Assembly: GCA_026461385.1 (NCBI GenBank)
Contig: JAPJNB010000045.1
Coordinates: forward strand, 1-64,000
Direction of reading: 5' to 3'
DNA length: 64,000 nt
Source of the DNA: Akkermansiaceae bacterium
GTDB lineage: Bacteria; Verrucomicrobiota; Verrucomicrobiia; Verrucomicrobiales; Akkermansiaceae
This document shows, in pieces, positions 9,367 to 20,017 of this stretch. Position 1 is the stretch's first letter; each line of letters opens with the position of its first letter. The translations under genes were made by a program, and so were the position numbers. The notes below the pieces were generated by a model. That model was not told where the DNA came from. It made no database searches and was given only the letters and a program-made list of their open reading frames with translations.

Positions 9367-10827
9367 ATGAAATTTGCATTACGCATCATGGTTCTCGCTG
9401 CCACTTTGATAGCGTTTTATGTAAAACCCGCGACCGCAGCACCCTCTGCGCGCAATGTGCTATTCATCATCGCGGATGACCTCAACACCTTTCTGGGTTG
9501 CTATGGAGATCCGCGAGCCAAGACTCCAAATATCGACCGATTGGCAGCGCGTGGTGTGCGCTTCGACCGTGCCTATTGCTCGCAGCCACTGTGTGGGCCT
9601 AGCAGAAATTCGATTCTAACAGGTCTCTATCCCAATAGCACGGGGATCCTTGCAAATGCCCAAATTTTTCGCCAAAGCATCCCGAATCAGATCAGCCTTC
9701 CACAGGCATTTCGCAACCAAGGTTGGTTCGCAGCACGAGTGGGAAAGCTTTATCACTACGATGTACCGAAGTCGATTGGCACCGCTGGACATGATGACCC
9801 CGCGTCATGGGAGGTTCAGATGAATCCAGCAGGCGTCGATCACTTGGAGGAGGAAAATAAGATTGTGAGCCTCTCGCCCGGAAACTTCGGTGCGACCCTC
9901 AGTTGGTATGCTTCACCTAGAACCGATGCTGACCACACGGATGGCAAGGTCGCGAGCGAAGCCGAATGGATTTTGGAACGCTGTGCCAAGCAGCAGGACC
10001 GACCGTTCTTTCTCGCCGTGGGCTTCTTCCGGCCCCACACCCCTTTCGTCGCTCCAAAGTCTCCATACTTTGACGAGTATGCGGAGGCTGATATGCCGAT
10101 CGTCGCTGGAGTGAAGGAGGATCAGGCTGATCTTCCACCCGCAGCGCTCGCAAGTCGCAAGGCAGAAGAGGAAAAGATGACCGACACCCAACGCCGTCGA
10201 GCCATGCAAGGCTACTATGCGAGCATTAGTTTCATGGATGCCCAAGTCGGGCGAGTGATTGAAACGCTCGATCGATTAAATCTAACAGATAATACAGTTA
10301 TCGTATTTACCAGCGATCACGGCTATCACATGGGAGAACATGGATTGTGGCAAAAACGCAGCTTGTTCGAGGAGAGCACTCGCGTGCCACTCCTCATCGT
10401 CGCGCCAGGAGTCATCCCCCAAGCGGCAGTCGCGAAATCGCCGATCAGCCAAGTCGATCTTTATCCAACGCTCGCCGGACTCTGCGGCATCAAGGCGCCT
10501 TCTAACCTACAAGGCCAAAACCTCATCAAAATGTTCACTGATCCCAGCGAAGTGGGACGGGGCTGGGCGGTCACTCAAGGAACGCACGGCTATAGTTTGC
10601 GCACGACGCGCTGGCGCTACACCGAATGGGATGAGGGGAAGCAAGGTCGTGAGCTATACGACCATGATGCCGACCCCAAAGAGCTTAGAAATCTCGCAAG
10701 AGATCCAGCCCTTGAGCAAGTCGTCAAAGCGCTTTCCGAGCAGCTTCGATCAGCGGTTAAGACGACGTTCCCACCCTCGGGTAAGACGCCGGAAATCAAG
10801 GAGGGTCTTTGGACTCCAAGCTTCTAA
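9367..10827 (+). CDS. Sulfatase (iduronate-2-sulfatase-like)
   Basis: Signal peptide, NVLFIIADDLNTFLGCYGD, CGPSR (C-x-P-S-R formylglycine motif), SDHGYHMGEHGLWQK. Confidence 0.93.
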   Translation: MKFALRIMVLAATLIAFYVKPATAAPSARNVLFIIADDLNTFLGCYGDPRAKTPNIDRLAARGVRFDRAYCSQPLCGPSRNSILTGLYPNSTGILANAQIFRQSIPNQISLPQAFRNQGWFAARVGKLYHYDVPKSIGTAGHDDPASWEVQMNPAGVDHLEEENKIVSLSPGNFGATLSWYASPRTDADHTDGKVASEAEWILERCAKQQDRPFFLAVGFFRPHTPFVAPKSPYFDEYAEADMPIVAGVKEDQADLPPAALASRKAEEEKMTDTQRRRAMQGYYASISFMDAQVGRVIETLDRLNLTDNTVIVFTSDHGYHMGEHGLWQKRSLFEESTRVPLLIVAPGVIPQAAVAKSPISQVDLYPTLAGLCGIKAPSNLQGQNLIKMFTDPSEVGRGWAVTQGTHGYSLRTTRWRYTEWDEGKQGRELYDHDADPKELRNLARDPALEQVVKALSEQLRSAVKTTFPPSGKTPEIKEGLWTPSF

Positions 10828-10843
10828 CATCTTATAAAATCCC

Positions 10844-12721
10844 ATGCATTGGAAAATTCTAATGTGGGTATTGGGAGTGCTTGCGGTCCCAGTAGCATCC
10901 CGAGCCGCCGACCGCCCGAATATCCTCTGGCTGAGCAGCGAAGACAACACCACTCTGTTAGGGTGTTATGGTGATTCCATGGCCCGCACCCCAACTTTGG
11001 ATCAGCTTGCTCGCGATGGAATTCTCTTTGAAAACTGTTTTGCTCAACCGGTTTGTGCACCATCGCGGTTCGAGTTGATCACGGGCACGTTCGCGGCATC
11101 CTCCGGTCCAGCAAATCACATGCGGGCCGAGGGGAAAATTCCTTCATGGATGACGGGCTTTCCTGAGTTTTTGCGCAAGGCGGGCTATTTCACCACGAAC
11201 CAGTTGAAGACCGACTACAATGCATCCATTCGTGTCGGCCAGGTTTGGAATGAATGTGGAGGCACTGCCGACTATGTGAATCGAGCAGTGCCGAATCAAC
11301 CATTCTTCAGCGTTTATAACCACGAGGTGACCCATGAGAGTTGCTTGTTTAAGGCGGCTGAATTGCCACTCAATTTCCCCCCAACCGATCCGACGAAGGT
11401 ACGCATTCCGTCGTACCAGCCGGACACTCCCGAGATTCGTGCAGACTGGGCGCGTTACTATGACTGCATCAAATTGATGGATCAACAAGTCGCGGTGAAG
11501 TTAGATCATCTATCTGAACAAGGACTATCAGATAATACGATCGTATTTTATTTCGCTGACAATGGAGGGGTTTTACCCCGTAGCAAGCGCTTCCTCCATG
11601 AGAGTGGAACCCATGTTCCGCTCATTGTCTATTTCCCGCCTAAGTGGCGGCATCTTGCGCCTGGACCGCCCGGATCGAGGATCAAAACGCCCGTGAGCTT
11701 TGTGGATTTCGCGCCGACGGTTTTATCGTTGGCTGGCCTCGAAATCCCTGTGCAGATGCAGGGTCGGCCGTTCGCTGGTCCACAGATAAAACTGAACGAG
11801 TTTGTGTTCTGCACCCGCGACCGCATGGACGAGCGCTATGACATGGTGCGGTCAGTCGTTGACTCACGCTGGCTTTATATCCGGAATTTTCGCCCAGATC
11901 TAAGCTACATTCAGCCATTGAGCTACATGTTCAATGCTCGCGGGTATCGGTCTTGGGACCGCATGGCCCGAGCAGGAAAGCTGACCGAAGCGACAGCAAG
12001 TTTCTGGGGTGAGAAGCCCACTGAGGAACTTTATGATATGGCGGTGGATCATGATAATGTCCATAACCTCGCCAATGATCCTACATGCCAGGAGACTCTC
12101 GGTCACATGCGCGATGCCTTGAAAAGACATACATTAGAAATCAATGATAATGGTTTCCTTCCGGAAGGCTCGGTGCTTGAAGGGTATAATGAATCGAGAG
12201 CGGTGGGGGCGTACCCACTTGCGGAGGTGTATCAAATGGCAATGCTTGCATCAGAGCGAAACCCCAATCATCTAATGAACCTGAGTGAAGGTCTGAGGAG
12301 TCCATTTGAGCCGATCCGGTGGTGGGCGGCGCAAGGATGCACGATGCTGGGTGACCGCGCTGGATCTGCGAAGAGCGCTCTGGTGCGTTGCCTAGGAGAT
12401 CCGTCAGGAGCGGTTCAGATCGCTGCTGCTGAGGCTCTTGCTTGCATGGGTCAATATGATGATGGCCTTCGGATCCTACAGCATTGGCTATGTGCAAATG
12501 AAAATCCGAAATTTTCTCTCCAAGCTGCCAATGTCATCGACCGAATCGTCGAGGGCTCAAGGCCCGTGCCAACCATGATGAAAGCATTTCTCGATGAGGC
12601 CGATAGGCGATTTAAGCCTGATGGGAACCATAGCGATGCTCAAAGGATGCTGAAGCGGATGCGATCGGTCATGGAGGGTAAAATCCCTGCATGGGTTTCA
12701 AATCCTAAGATCCGAGACTAG
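10844..12721 (+). CDS. Sulfatase with C-terminal HEAT-like region
   Basis: RPNILWLSSEDNTTLLGCYGD, CAPSR motif, FYFADNGGVLPRSKRFLHESGTHVPLIVYFP; C-terminal WWAAQGCTMLGD...AVQIAAAEALACMG. Confidence 0.9.
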   Translation: MHWKILMWVLGVLAVPVASRAADRPNILWLSSEDNTTLLGCYGDSMARTPTLDQLARDGILFENCFAQPVCAPSRFELITGTFAASSGPANHMRAEGKIPSWMTGFPEFLRKAGYFTTNQLKTDYNASIRVGQVWNECGGTADYVNRAVPNQPFFSVYNHEVTHESCLFKAAELPLNFPPTDPTKVRIPSYQPDTPEIRADWARYYDCIKLMDQQVAVKLDHLSEQGLSDNTIVFYFADNGGVLPRSKRFLHESGTHVPLIVYFPPKWRHLAPGPPGSRIKTPVSFVDFAPTVLSLAGLEIPVQMQGRPFAGPQIKLNEFVFCTRDRMDERYDMVRSVVDSRWLYIRNFRPDLSYIQPLSYMFNARGYRSWDRMARAGKLTEATASFWGEKPTEELYDMAVDHDNVHNLANDPTCQETLGHMRDALKRHTLEINDNGFLPEGSVLEGYNESRAVGAYPLAEVYQMAMLASERNPNHLMNLSEGLRSPFEPIRWWAAQGCTMLGDRAGSAKSALVRCLGDPSGAVQIAAAEALACMGQYDDGLRILQHWLCANENPKFSLQAANVIDRIVEGSRPVPTMMKAFLDEADRRFKPDGNHSDAQRMLKRMRSVMEGKIPAWVSNPKIRD

Positions 12722-12735
12722 CGGTCGTTTGGATC

Positions 12736-15648
12736 GTGGATGGAATCAAGTGCGAATTCTCATCCACCCTTCCGCAACTTTGCAGGTTCGGCATGGTTTC
12801 TAGCATCATGCTCCAGAAAGCCCAAGGTCCTGTGCCAACCTCTCAAGGAGAACGTGGGCCCCAGAGTTTACCCGAAATCGGTCTAACATCTATTAGGCGT
12901 CTCAAACTGCCATGGTTTGCCCTTGCCATCTTGCCTTGCGTTGCCTTCGGTGCGATCGATTCAAATGGCGATGCCCCACCTCAAGCGGCACCCTTTGCCG
13001 CCTTTGCCCCGCGAGTGAAGCTCCATTGGGACAGATCATTCCTCTACGTCGAAGACAATGGTCTGCCTGCCCATAACATGATGGTGGGGATTACCGCATG
13101 GCAGCAACAGGTGCCATTGCCTCAATCCTATATGGGCGACAATGCTTGGCAGGTCCCGCTTCACCCAGTCCCAGCGAAGAAATCACAGACGATCAAAGGG
13201 CACTTCCTTCGTGGCGCGATTGCACTTGCTGCAAATGGCATTCCGATTTTCAACCCACAAAACAACCGAGGAGAAATCTCACAGGAGATCGGCGAACTCG
13301 ACCAATGGGGTGGTCACTGCGGCCGGGCAGATGATTATCATTACCATGCGGCACCACTCCATTTGCAAGCGGCAGTCGGCAGTGATAAGCCCATCGCCTA
13401 CGCCCTTGATGGCTATCCCATCTATGGTCTAACAGAAGTTGATGGCTCGCCGCCTGGTAAGCTCGACGAATGCAATGGGCACACCACGCCTTCCCTTGGC
13501 TACCATTATCATGCGTCAACGAAGTACCCTTATGTGAATGGAGGCTTCCATGGCGAGGTGGTGGAAGTCGATGGGCAGGTGGATCCTCAGCCCCACGCGA
13601 AGTCAGTGAGGCAAGCACTGCCGCCGCTGAACGGTGCCAAGATCACCGGGTTTAAGGCCTCGGCTGATGAAAAATCGTTTAGCCTCCAATACACGGTTGG
13701 TAACAAACCTGCATCGGTCAGCTACAGCACCTCTGGCGATGGTCTATGGAAATTCCAATATGTGAAAGCCGATGGAACGACCCGTGAGGAATCCGGAGCG
13801 ATGTCGACCCGTGGTAGCGGCGGAGGCCGCCAAAAGGAGCGCAATGGTGACGGTCCTCCAAAGGATCGTGATGGCGCTTCGAGCGAACAAGGCGGCGCGC
13901 CGACATCGGATGGTCTGCCGCGCAATCCAGTGCCAAAAGGGTCGAGCCATGAGCCTCAGGCACCCATTCATTCGCAATCGAGTGGAACGTTTAAACTCAC
14001 CAGCCCAGAGGTGATGAATGGCGGTAACTTGCCTATCGATTACACAGGTGACGGCAGCAGTGCGACTCTTCCCTTGGCATGGACCGCTGCGCCTGCTGGA
14101 ACCAAGAGTTATGCTTTGATCATGCATCATCTGGACCCTGAAGGTAAAACAAAAATCTACTGGACTCTTTATAACATCCCGGCAACCACCCAAGGGTTAT
14201 CAAAAAATGCCAAGGACGTCGGAGTCTTGGGGCGCAATACGGTCAATGATCGGTTAGCCTATGCCCCGCCGCATTCCAAAGGCCCTGGCGCAAAGACCTA
14301 TGTGCTCACACTTTACGCACTATCTGCGCCCCCGCAGATCACCACGGCTCCATCTCAGGTCACTGGCGAGAGCCTTGCTGCAGCACTTAAGGATCGTACT
14401 CTCGCGACTGCGGAACTCAGTGTGGTCTACACGCGTAACAGCACATCCGGTGACCAAGCGCAGGGTGGACGAATGTCGCCGCAGCGTGAAGGTCGCAACG
14501 GAAATTCTAACAGCGATCAGCCACCACCACGCGAAGACGGCGCGTCGAATGATGTGCCGCTGAATGATACTTCCGCTCAGCGTGTCCAACCCTCGCCATG
14601 GTTGAAGGTGCATGGCCATGAGATCGACACCGATGGAGATGGTGTCATCACGCTTGCCGAGATGGCAGATGATATGAATCGTGGATTTGCGATTTATGAC
14701 CTCGATAGAAACGGCGTAGTGACTTCTGTGGAAGTCAAGAGAACCGGAGGCGCTCGGGGAGGTGCTGCCTTTGCAGGTTTTATTTTTGAGCACGATTCGG
14801 ATCTCGATTCCACTGGCGATGGGAACGTTTCTCGGGACGAGATGGTGGCGGCGTCCAAGTCCATCTTCACCGCTGCTGATCTCAATCACGACAACCGCGT
14901 GACATCTAAGGAATGGCAAAATGCTCCCGATGCTCCGTCTTTGATGCGGTCAGAAATTCTGAGTGGGGCAGCGCCGTCGCCCCGTCCCCCTGCCAAAGAC
15001 CCAGCGAGCGAGAATCGACTTGCTAGGAAAGCTCCAGATACAAAGGGCTTAATCAAGCCCGATCTAACTGATACAATCAAAGTAAGGATCTATGCGGACA
15101 ATTGGTTCATGCTATACATCAATGGCAAGCTGGTCGCCGTTGATCCAATTGAGTTCATTCCTCACAATGTGGTTAGCGTCGATATACTACCAGAATATCC
15201 CATGACCATTGCGGTGATGGCGAAAGACAATGCGGATCCCAAGACCGGAATGGAATATGGAAATCATGTCGGTGACGGTGGTTTCATCATCAAGTTTGCC
15301 GATGGCACCGTGAGCAACGCAACGTGGAAGGCAAAGAATTTCTTCAAGGGTCCAATCAACCATGATGTGGTTCACCCATTGGTTGAGCAAATACCGATTC
15401 CTGAAAACTGGTATGCCGTGAATTTTGATGATCGCAAGTGGTCAAGTGCTACTGAATATACTGAGCAACGAGTCAACCCGAAAGAGGCATTTTATCAGGC
15501 GGATTTTACTAGAGCAAAGTTCATTTGGACCGAAGACCTCGACCTTGATAACACAATCATTTTTCGAACGAAGATCGAGAAGCCCACATGGACGAAGCGC
15601 TGGAATACCAAGCCTGACTTGGATGTCACTGGTGCACCCACCCTCTAA
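12736..15648 (+). CDS. Multidomain secreted YHYH-domain protein with PEBP-like, EF-hand-like and C-terminal shared module
   Basis: HCGRADDYHYHAAPLHL and LGYHYHAST (YHYH); PEBP-like FKLTSPEVMNGGNLPIDYTGDGSSATLPLAWTAAPAGTKSYALIMHHLDP; EF-hand DTDGDGVITLAEM, DLDRNGVVTSVEV, DSTGDGNVSRDEM. Confidence 0.85.
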   Translation: MDGIKCEFSSTLPQLCRFGMVSSIMLQKAQGPVPTSQGERGPQSLPEIGLTSIRRLKLPWFALAILPCVAFGAIDSNGDAPPQAAPFAAFAPRVKLHWDRSFLYVEDNGLPAHNMMVGITAWQQQVPLPQSYMGDNAWQVPLHPVPAKKSQTIKGHFLRGAIALAANGIPIFNPQNNRGEISQEIGELDQWGGHCGRADDYHYHAAPLHLQAAVGSDKPIAYALDGYPIYGLTEVDGSPPGKLDECNGHTTPSLGYHYHASTKYPYVNGGFHGEVVEVDGQVDPQPHAKSVRQALPPLNGAKITGFKASADEKSFSLQYTVGNKPASVSYSTSGDGLWKFQYVKADGTTREESGAMSTRGSGGGRQKERNGDGPPKDRDGASSEQGGAPTSDGLPRNPVPKGSSHEPQAPIHSQSSGTFKLTSPEVMNGGNLPIDYTGDGSSATLPLAWTAAPAGTKSYALIMHHLDPEGKTKIYWTLYNIPATTQGLSKNAKDVGVLGRNTVNDRLAYAPPHSKGPGAKTYVLTLYALSAPPQITTAPSQVTGESLAAALKDRTLATAELSVVYTRNSTSGDQAQGGRMSPQREGRNGNSNSDQPPPREDGASNDVPLNDTSAQRVQPSPWLKVHGHEIDTDGDGVITLAEMADDMNRGFAIYDLDRNGVVTSVEVKRTGGARGGAAFAGFIFEHDSDLDSTGDGNVSRDEMVAASKSIFTAADLNHDNRVTSKEWQNAPDAPSLMRSEILSGAAPSPRPPAKDPASENRLARKAPDTKGLIKPDLTDTIKVRIYADNWFMLYINGKLVAVDPIEFIPHNVVSVDILPEYPMTIAVMAKDNADPKTGMEYGNHVGDGGFIIKFADGTVSNATWKAKNFFKGPINHDVVHPLVEQIPIPENWYAVNFDDRKWSSATEYTEQRVNPKEAFYQADFTRAKFIWTEDLDLDNTIIFRTKIEKPTWTKRWNTKPDLDVTGAPTL

Positions 15649-15653
15649 ACAAG

Positions 15654-17090
15654 GTGAAATTTTACCACCTCATTGCCCTTGCAGGTCTTGCCGTGATTCT
15701 GTTGGTCGCTGCTAAACCGGATGGTCGACCCAAAGGGGGCGCAGGTGGGGGAGCATCCGTTGAACCTGCCATCATTCCGAGTTATTGGTACAATGTTTGG
15801 TTATGCCGTCCCGGCGCAAACTCGGTAACAGCCAACGTGATCGGGTTGAGGGACATGGAAGTATATGCTTCGTTTGGCAAGAGTCCTGAGGCCATGTCCC
15901 AGAGCACGCAAAGGGTCAAACTCGCTGCAGGACAGACCCAGAACTTGGTCATGGATCAGTTAAAGCCAGACACGGCGTATTTCTATCAGGTTTCTCGGTC
16001 GATCGATGCAGGAGACTTTGTCAAGGGCGAGGTTCGGAGCTTTCACACCCAACGCAGCCGCAGTTCCACATTCTCTTTTGATATTCAGGCGGATTCACAT
16101 CTCGATGTTAGCTCTGATTTGAAGGTCTATCAGCAGACACTCTCAAACATGCTTACGGATAAGCCCGATTTCATGGTGGATCTTGGCGATACCACAATGG
16201 TTGACAAGTTTGGGAGTTTCTACAGCCGTGCCGAATCCCAGTATCGGGCGCAGCGTTATTATATTGGTCAGATCGCCCATTCGGTCCCGATTCTGCTTAC
16301 GCTTGGGAATCACGACGGCGAGCAGGGTTCACGCCTAACAGGGCTACCAAATTCCATGCCGCTTTTGTCGGTTGCGCTACGAAAAAAGTATTTTCCCAAT
16401 CCCGAGCCTGGTGGGATTTACACTGGAAATTCTGTTCCTCGATCTGATGCTGGATTACTGCAGGACTATTATGCGTGGGAGTGGGGGAGTGCATTGTTTT
16501 TGGTGTTAGATCCATTTTGGTTCACCACAGCTCGTCAAGCGGATGACAACTGGAGCATGACACTTGGCAAGACACAATATGATTGGTTGAAGCGGACGCT
16601 TGAGGCGAGCACGGCACCTTACAAGTTTGTGTTCATTCACCATCTCGTTGGTGGGTTAGGGCGTGATGTACGCGGCGGAGTATCCCCAGCGCCGTACATG
16701 GAATGGGGCGGAAAAAATGCAGATGGAAGCGATGGGTTTGCGCAACATCGTGCTGGTTGGGAGATGCCGATTCATCAGTTGTTGGTGAAGAACGGGGTTA
16801 GTGTGGTGTTTCATGGCCATGATCACTTATTCGCAAAGGAGGAGCTTGATGGAGTGATCTATCAGGAAGTTCCCCAGCCGAGTCATCCGACCGGTGGCAC
16901 GCGAAGCGCCGAGGAATACGGATACACGGGTGTCATTCTTGGAAGCTCCGGTCACCTTCGAGTCACGGTTCAACCAGCGCAAGCCAGTGTCGAATACGTT
17001 CGCTCGATTGTGCCGGGGGTCACCAAAGATCAAGTCGATGATGCGAGCGTAGCCCATCGATATGTGGTCCAGCCTCGGGGTGTTAATTGA
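15654..17090 (+). CDS. Metallophosphoesterase with purple-acid-phosphatase-like N-terminus
   Basis: DLGDTTMVD, LGNHDGE, VFHGHDHLFA metallophosphoesterase motifs; signal peptide. Confidence 0.88.
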   Translation: MKFYHLIALAGLAVILLVAAKPDGRPKGGAGGGASVEPAIIPSYWYNVWLCRPGANSVTANVIGLRDMEVYASFGKSPEAMSQSTQRVKLAAGQTQNLVMDQLKPDTAYFYQVSRSIDAGDFVKGEVRSFHTQRSRSSTFSFDIQADSHLDVSSDLKVYQQTLSNMLTDKPDFMVDLGDTTMVDKFGSFYSRAESQYRAQRYYIGQIAHSVPILLTLGNHDGEQGSRLTGLPNSMPLLSVALRKKYFPNPEPGGIYTGNSVPRSDAGLLQDYYAWEWGSALFLVLDPFWFTTARQADDNWSMTLGKTQYDWLKRTLEASTAPYKFVFIHHLVGGLGRDVRGGVSPAPYMEWGGKNADGSDGFAQHRAGWEMPIHQLLVKNGVSVVFHGHDHLFAKEELDGVIYQEVPQPSHPTGGTRSAEEYGYTGVILGSSGHLRVTVQPAQASVEYVRSIVPGVTKDQVDDASVAHRYVVQPRGVN

Positions 17091-17117
17091 GGGTCAATTC
17101 CACCGAACCAGTTCGCT

Positions 17118-17975
17118 TCACTGGAAAGGGCCAACTGTGTATTGCTTCGCATCGTGATCGACCGCCGCATGCCATGCTTCACGGAGAAATTGGGTCGCGG
17201 ATCCTAATGGAAATGTTCTCTCATCAAGCTTTGAAACGCTTGTTAGCCCCCGAAGTGATGAGGTGACAAAAATCTCGTCGGCCTTAGCGACGTCTGAGGA
17301 TGTTAGATGAGACTCCTCACAGCAAATGCCGAGGCTCGTGGCGAGTTCCATGGTGACCCCACGGGTGATCCCAGGTAGGCAGCCTGATGACAGCGGAGGC
17401 GTGTAGATTCTGTTATTTCTCACAATAAATATATTTGCGGTAGCTGCTTCGCACAGGTGGCCAGCGGTGTTGAAGAAGATCGTTTCGTCGAAGCCCATCT
17501 GTTGTGCACGACTGAGTGCGATGACATTTTCCGCGTATGAAGCACATTTGAGTCCTGCGAGCGGCGAGTGTTCGTTTCTCGGCCAAGGACTGAGTGAAAG
17601 GGTTAGGGTTTCGGGGGCGTCGCCGACGGGTAGGGCAATCACCGAGACGAGGTGGTCAATTCCCAAAGCAAGATCGTGCACGGGTCCGCTACCGCCCGAG
17701 ATGGCAAGGCGAACGCGCGCACGCCCAGTGGTGAGATGGTTGCGGACTAGCAGTTCGGATGCAGTTTTTTGAAAGTCAGGAACCGACGCATGCCATCCGA
17801 GACGCTCACAGCTCTGCTTGAATCGGGCAAGGTGGCGGTCGGCAAAGACGGGCACACCATCCACCGCGAGTAAGGTCTCGAACAAGCCGAGGCCAAGCGT
17901 CACCCCACGATCGGTTGGTGGAAATGGGAAATCACCCGATTCAAGCCACTGTCCATTGCACCAGAGCTGCGTCAT
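17118..17975 (-). CDS. Aminotransferase class IV (branched-chain aminotransferase / aminodeoxychorismate lyase-like)
   Basis: DRGVTLGLGLFETLLAVDG, KCASYAENVIALSRAQQMGFDETIFFNTAGHLCEAATANIFIV, SSGCLPGITRG. Confidence 0.88.
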   Translation of the reverse strand: MTQLWCNGQWLESGDFPFPPTDRGVTLGLGLFETLLAVDGVPVFADRHLARFKQSCERLGWHASVPDFQKTASELLVRNHLTTGRARVRLAISGGSGPVHDLALGIDHLVSVIALPVGDAPETLTLSLSPWPRNEHSPLAGLKCASYAENVIALSRAQQMGFDETIFFNTAGHLCEAATANIFIVRNNRIYTPPLSSGCLPGITRGVTMELATSLGICCEESHLTSSDVAKADEIFVTSSLRGLTSVSKLDERTFPLGSATQFLREAWHAAVDHDAKQYTVGPFQ

Positions 17976-18081
17976 GCGGGTAGATTTTGCTGCGAACTGG
18001 GCGATTGTAAACATGGAAACGCCTCGGGTCCTCGAATCGTATGCATGGCGTGTGCATCAGTCTTTGCAGGGCGGGCAATTC

Positions 18082-18474
18082 ATGCCAGTGTCCGGAATGC
18101 GATTTTACATCATTTTCAGCGGGCTCGCGATTTTGGGTCTCGGGTTTGCAGCCCTTCACTTGTTGGATCGTTCGGATGCGCTTGGGTTTCTCAACGGGGC
18201 ACTCACCTTGGGAGGCAGCATGGTCATCTGTGGAATCTTTTCACTAAAGATGCAATGGCATGGGATCATCGGCGCGGGAATCGTCGCCCTGCTTGGAGCT
18301 GCACGGGGGCTGGGAAACTTGCCTCGCTTGGCAAAGTTTATCGCTGGGGAGCGCACCCATGGTGTTACTCCGCTGTTAGAGCTTGGAGTGTTGTTGATTT
18401 GCCTGCTGCTTGTCGTGAAAATCATTCAGGCGTTGTCGAAGGAGCGGCTTCGTCGGATGTTGGAGTCGGAGTGA
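18082..18474 (+). CDS. Small membrane protein, unknown function
   Basis: Several hydrophobic helices in [31 protein letters not shown]...[16 protein letters not shown]; start chosen inside ORF 17818-18474. Confidence 0.5.
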   Translation: MPVSGMRFYIIFSGLAILGLGFAALHLLDRSDALGFLNGALTLGGSMVICGIFSLKMQWHGIIGAGIVALLGAARGLGNLPRLAKFIAGERTHGVTPLLELGVLLICLLLVVKIIQALSKERLRRMLESE

Positions 18475-19882
18475 TCTCAGGTGCGATCTCCGGCGGTGGG
18501 GCAGGTTTGGTGAGTGAATCTGCCCATGGATACATTTCATATCCTTCGCCAAGCCCGCCGATTTCATTGACCAATTCATGGCAACGTTGCCGCCATTGTT
18601 CATAGTTAGGAGCGTCACGAACCTCCGAGCGGCTACCAGGGAAGATAAGATAGCTGACTTTCAAATCGGACACGGGTCGGCTGTAGGACGATGCTTTCGA
18701 ATTCAGCTCTTTCGCCAATCGCAGAGAACCTTCACCGACCTTAAAGGCAGGCCCGCCATCGCCCACGATAGTTGGATAGATTTTCCCAGCATAGATCACC
18801 ACGGCGAAGTCACCGACATGAGGGGCGAAGTCATCCTTGGATGCGAGGATGTTTACGGGGAGAACGATGAAGGGGTCGTAGTCCGCAATCAGGAAACTTC
18901 GTGTCTTAAGTTCAGTGATTCCTCGCTTTAGGTACTGGATACGATCTTTTAACCACGTTTTGCGTGGTGCGGTTGTTACTGGATCTTCTAACTCCTTTTT
19001 GGCTGCGGCAATGCGTCGTTCCCAACCCACGGTAAGCGGGTTAGGGGCTAAGGTTTTTTTGGGCCATGCATAACTGGTGAAGGGTTGGTAATTGGTAGAA
19101 TTCACGATGTCGTCAGGCATTATCGGAAGGCGATCGCCATCGGAACCATCTGAAACCACATCCATGTCCGCTTGCAGAAAAAACACCTTTCTTCCAGCAT
19201 CAGATTTGAATTGGAGCATCGTTTCGCAGTCGTATAGATTATGTTTTGTTAGAACTTCGCTGAGAAGATTTGCATCTCGCCGAATTCGGGTCACTTTATT
19301 CTGATAGAGTTGACTGAACCATCCGGAAACTTCAGATTTACCGATTAGATTGGCAATTCCGGGTAGGATTTTTGAGAGGCCGGGACTGGCTCGTTCGAGC
19401 TCTGCAAGGGTCTTCACAGGTTGTGGCAGCCGCAAGGAAAGCTGGAAGGCCGCGGTGTAGCTTTGTTCATCCCGCCGTTCGACCGACGCAATGCTGCCTT
19501 TGTTGATGTTGATTTCCGAGGTGAAAGGAATCCCCGAACGCAGTTGTCTAACATCTGAGACTTTCCCGACCTCGGGGATTGCGGCGGCTGTCGCATTTTG
19601 CCTCTCTGCCTCGTCCAATGACCTTTTCAGGTCGGCGATCTCGGCGAGGTATTTGGCCTCCAATTCCATGCGCATTTGTACCTCGATCAGTCGATGCGCC
19701 TCCTCTCGTGAGGTGCCTTGGTCGATTGTCTTACCTGAAATCGCCGGAAATTGCCCAGTTTTCGATCTTCCAACACCCAAATGGCGCAGACCGATCAGCC
19801 CCAGAATCAGGCACGAAATCAGCACGGCTCCGCCATAAAGCCATCGAGATTTGCGGTGTTTGGAGGCTTGGCGCGGCTTCAT
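18422..19882 (-). CDS. Membrane-anchored coiled-coil protein, unknown function
   Basis: N-terminal TM segment [23 protein letters not shown] followed by coiled-coil [25 protein letters not shown]; long single ORF. Confidence 0.65.
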   Translation of the reverse strand: MKPRQASKHRKSRWLYGGAVLISCLILGLIGLRHLGVGRSKTGQFPAISGKTIDQGTSREEAHRLIEVQMRMELEAKYLAEIADLKRSLDEAERQNATAAAIPEVGKVSDVRQLRSGIPFTSEININKGSIASVERRDEQSYTAAFQLSLRLPQPVKTLAELERASPGLSKILPGIANLIGKSEVSGWFSQLYQNKVTRIRRDANLLSEVLTKHNLYDCETMLQFKSDAGRKVFFLQADMDVVSDGSDGDRLPIMPDDIVNSTNYQPFTSYAWPKKTLAPNPLTVGWERRIAAAKKELEDPVTTAPRKTWLKDRIQYLKRGITELKTRSFLIADYDPFIVLPVNILASKDDFAPHVGDFAVVIYAGKIYPTIVGDGGPAFKVGEGSLRLAKELNSKASSYSRPVSDLKVSYLIFPGSRSEVRDAPNYEQWRQRCHELVNEIGGLGEGYEMYPWADSLTKPAPPPEIAPEITPTPTSDEAAPSTTPE

Positions 19883-20017
19883 GTCCCAGCATTCATAGCA
19901 AGATCGTTTGAACCTTCAATCCTCGTCGTACATCTTTTCGCTCGGTCCGCTCGATCTTTTTCCAATTCCCCAAAACTCGGCGATGACAAATCCGCAGCGA
20001 TCCCTACACTCTCACCC

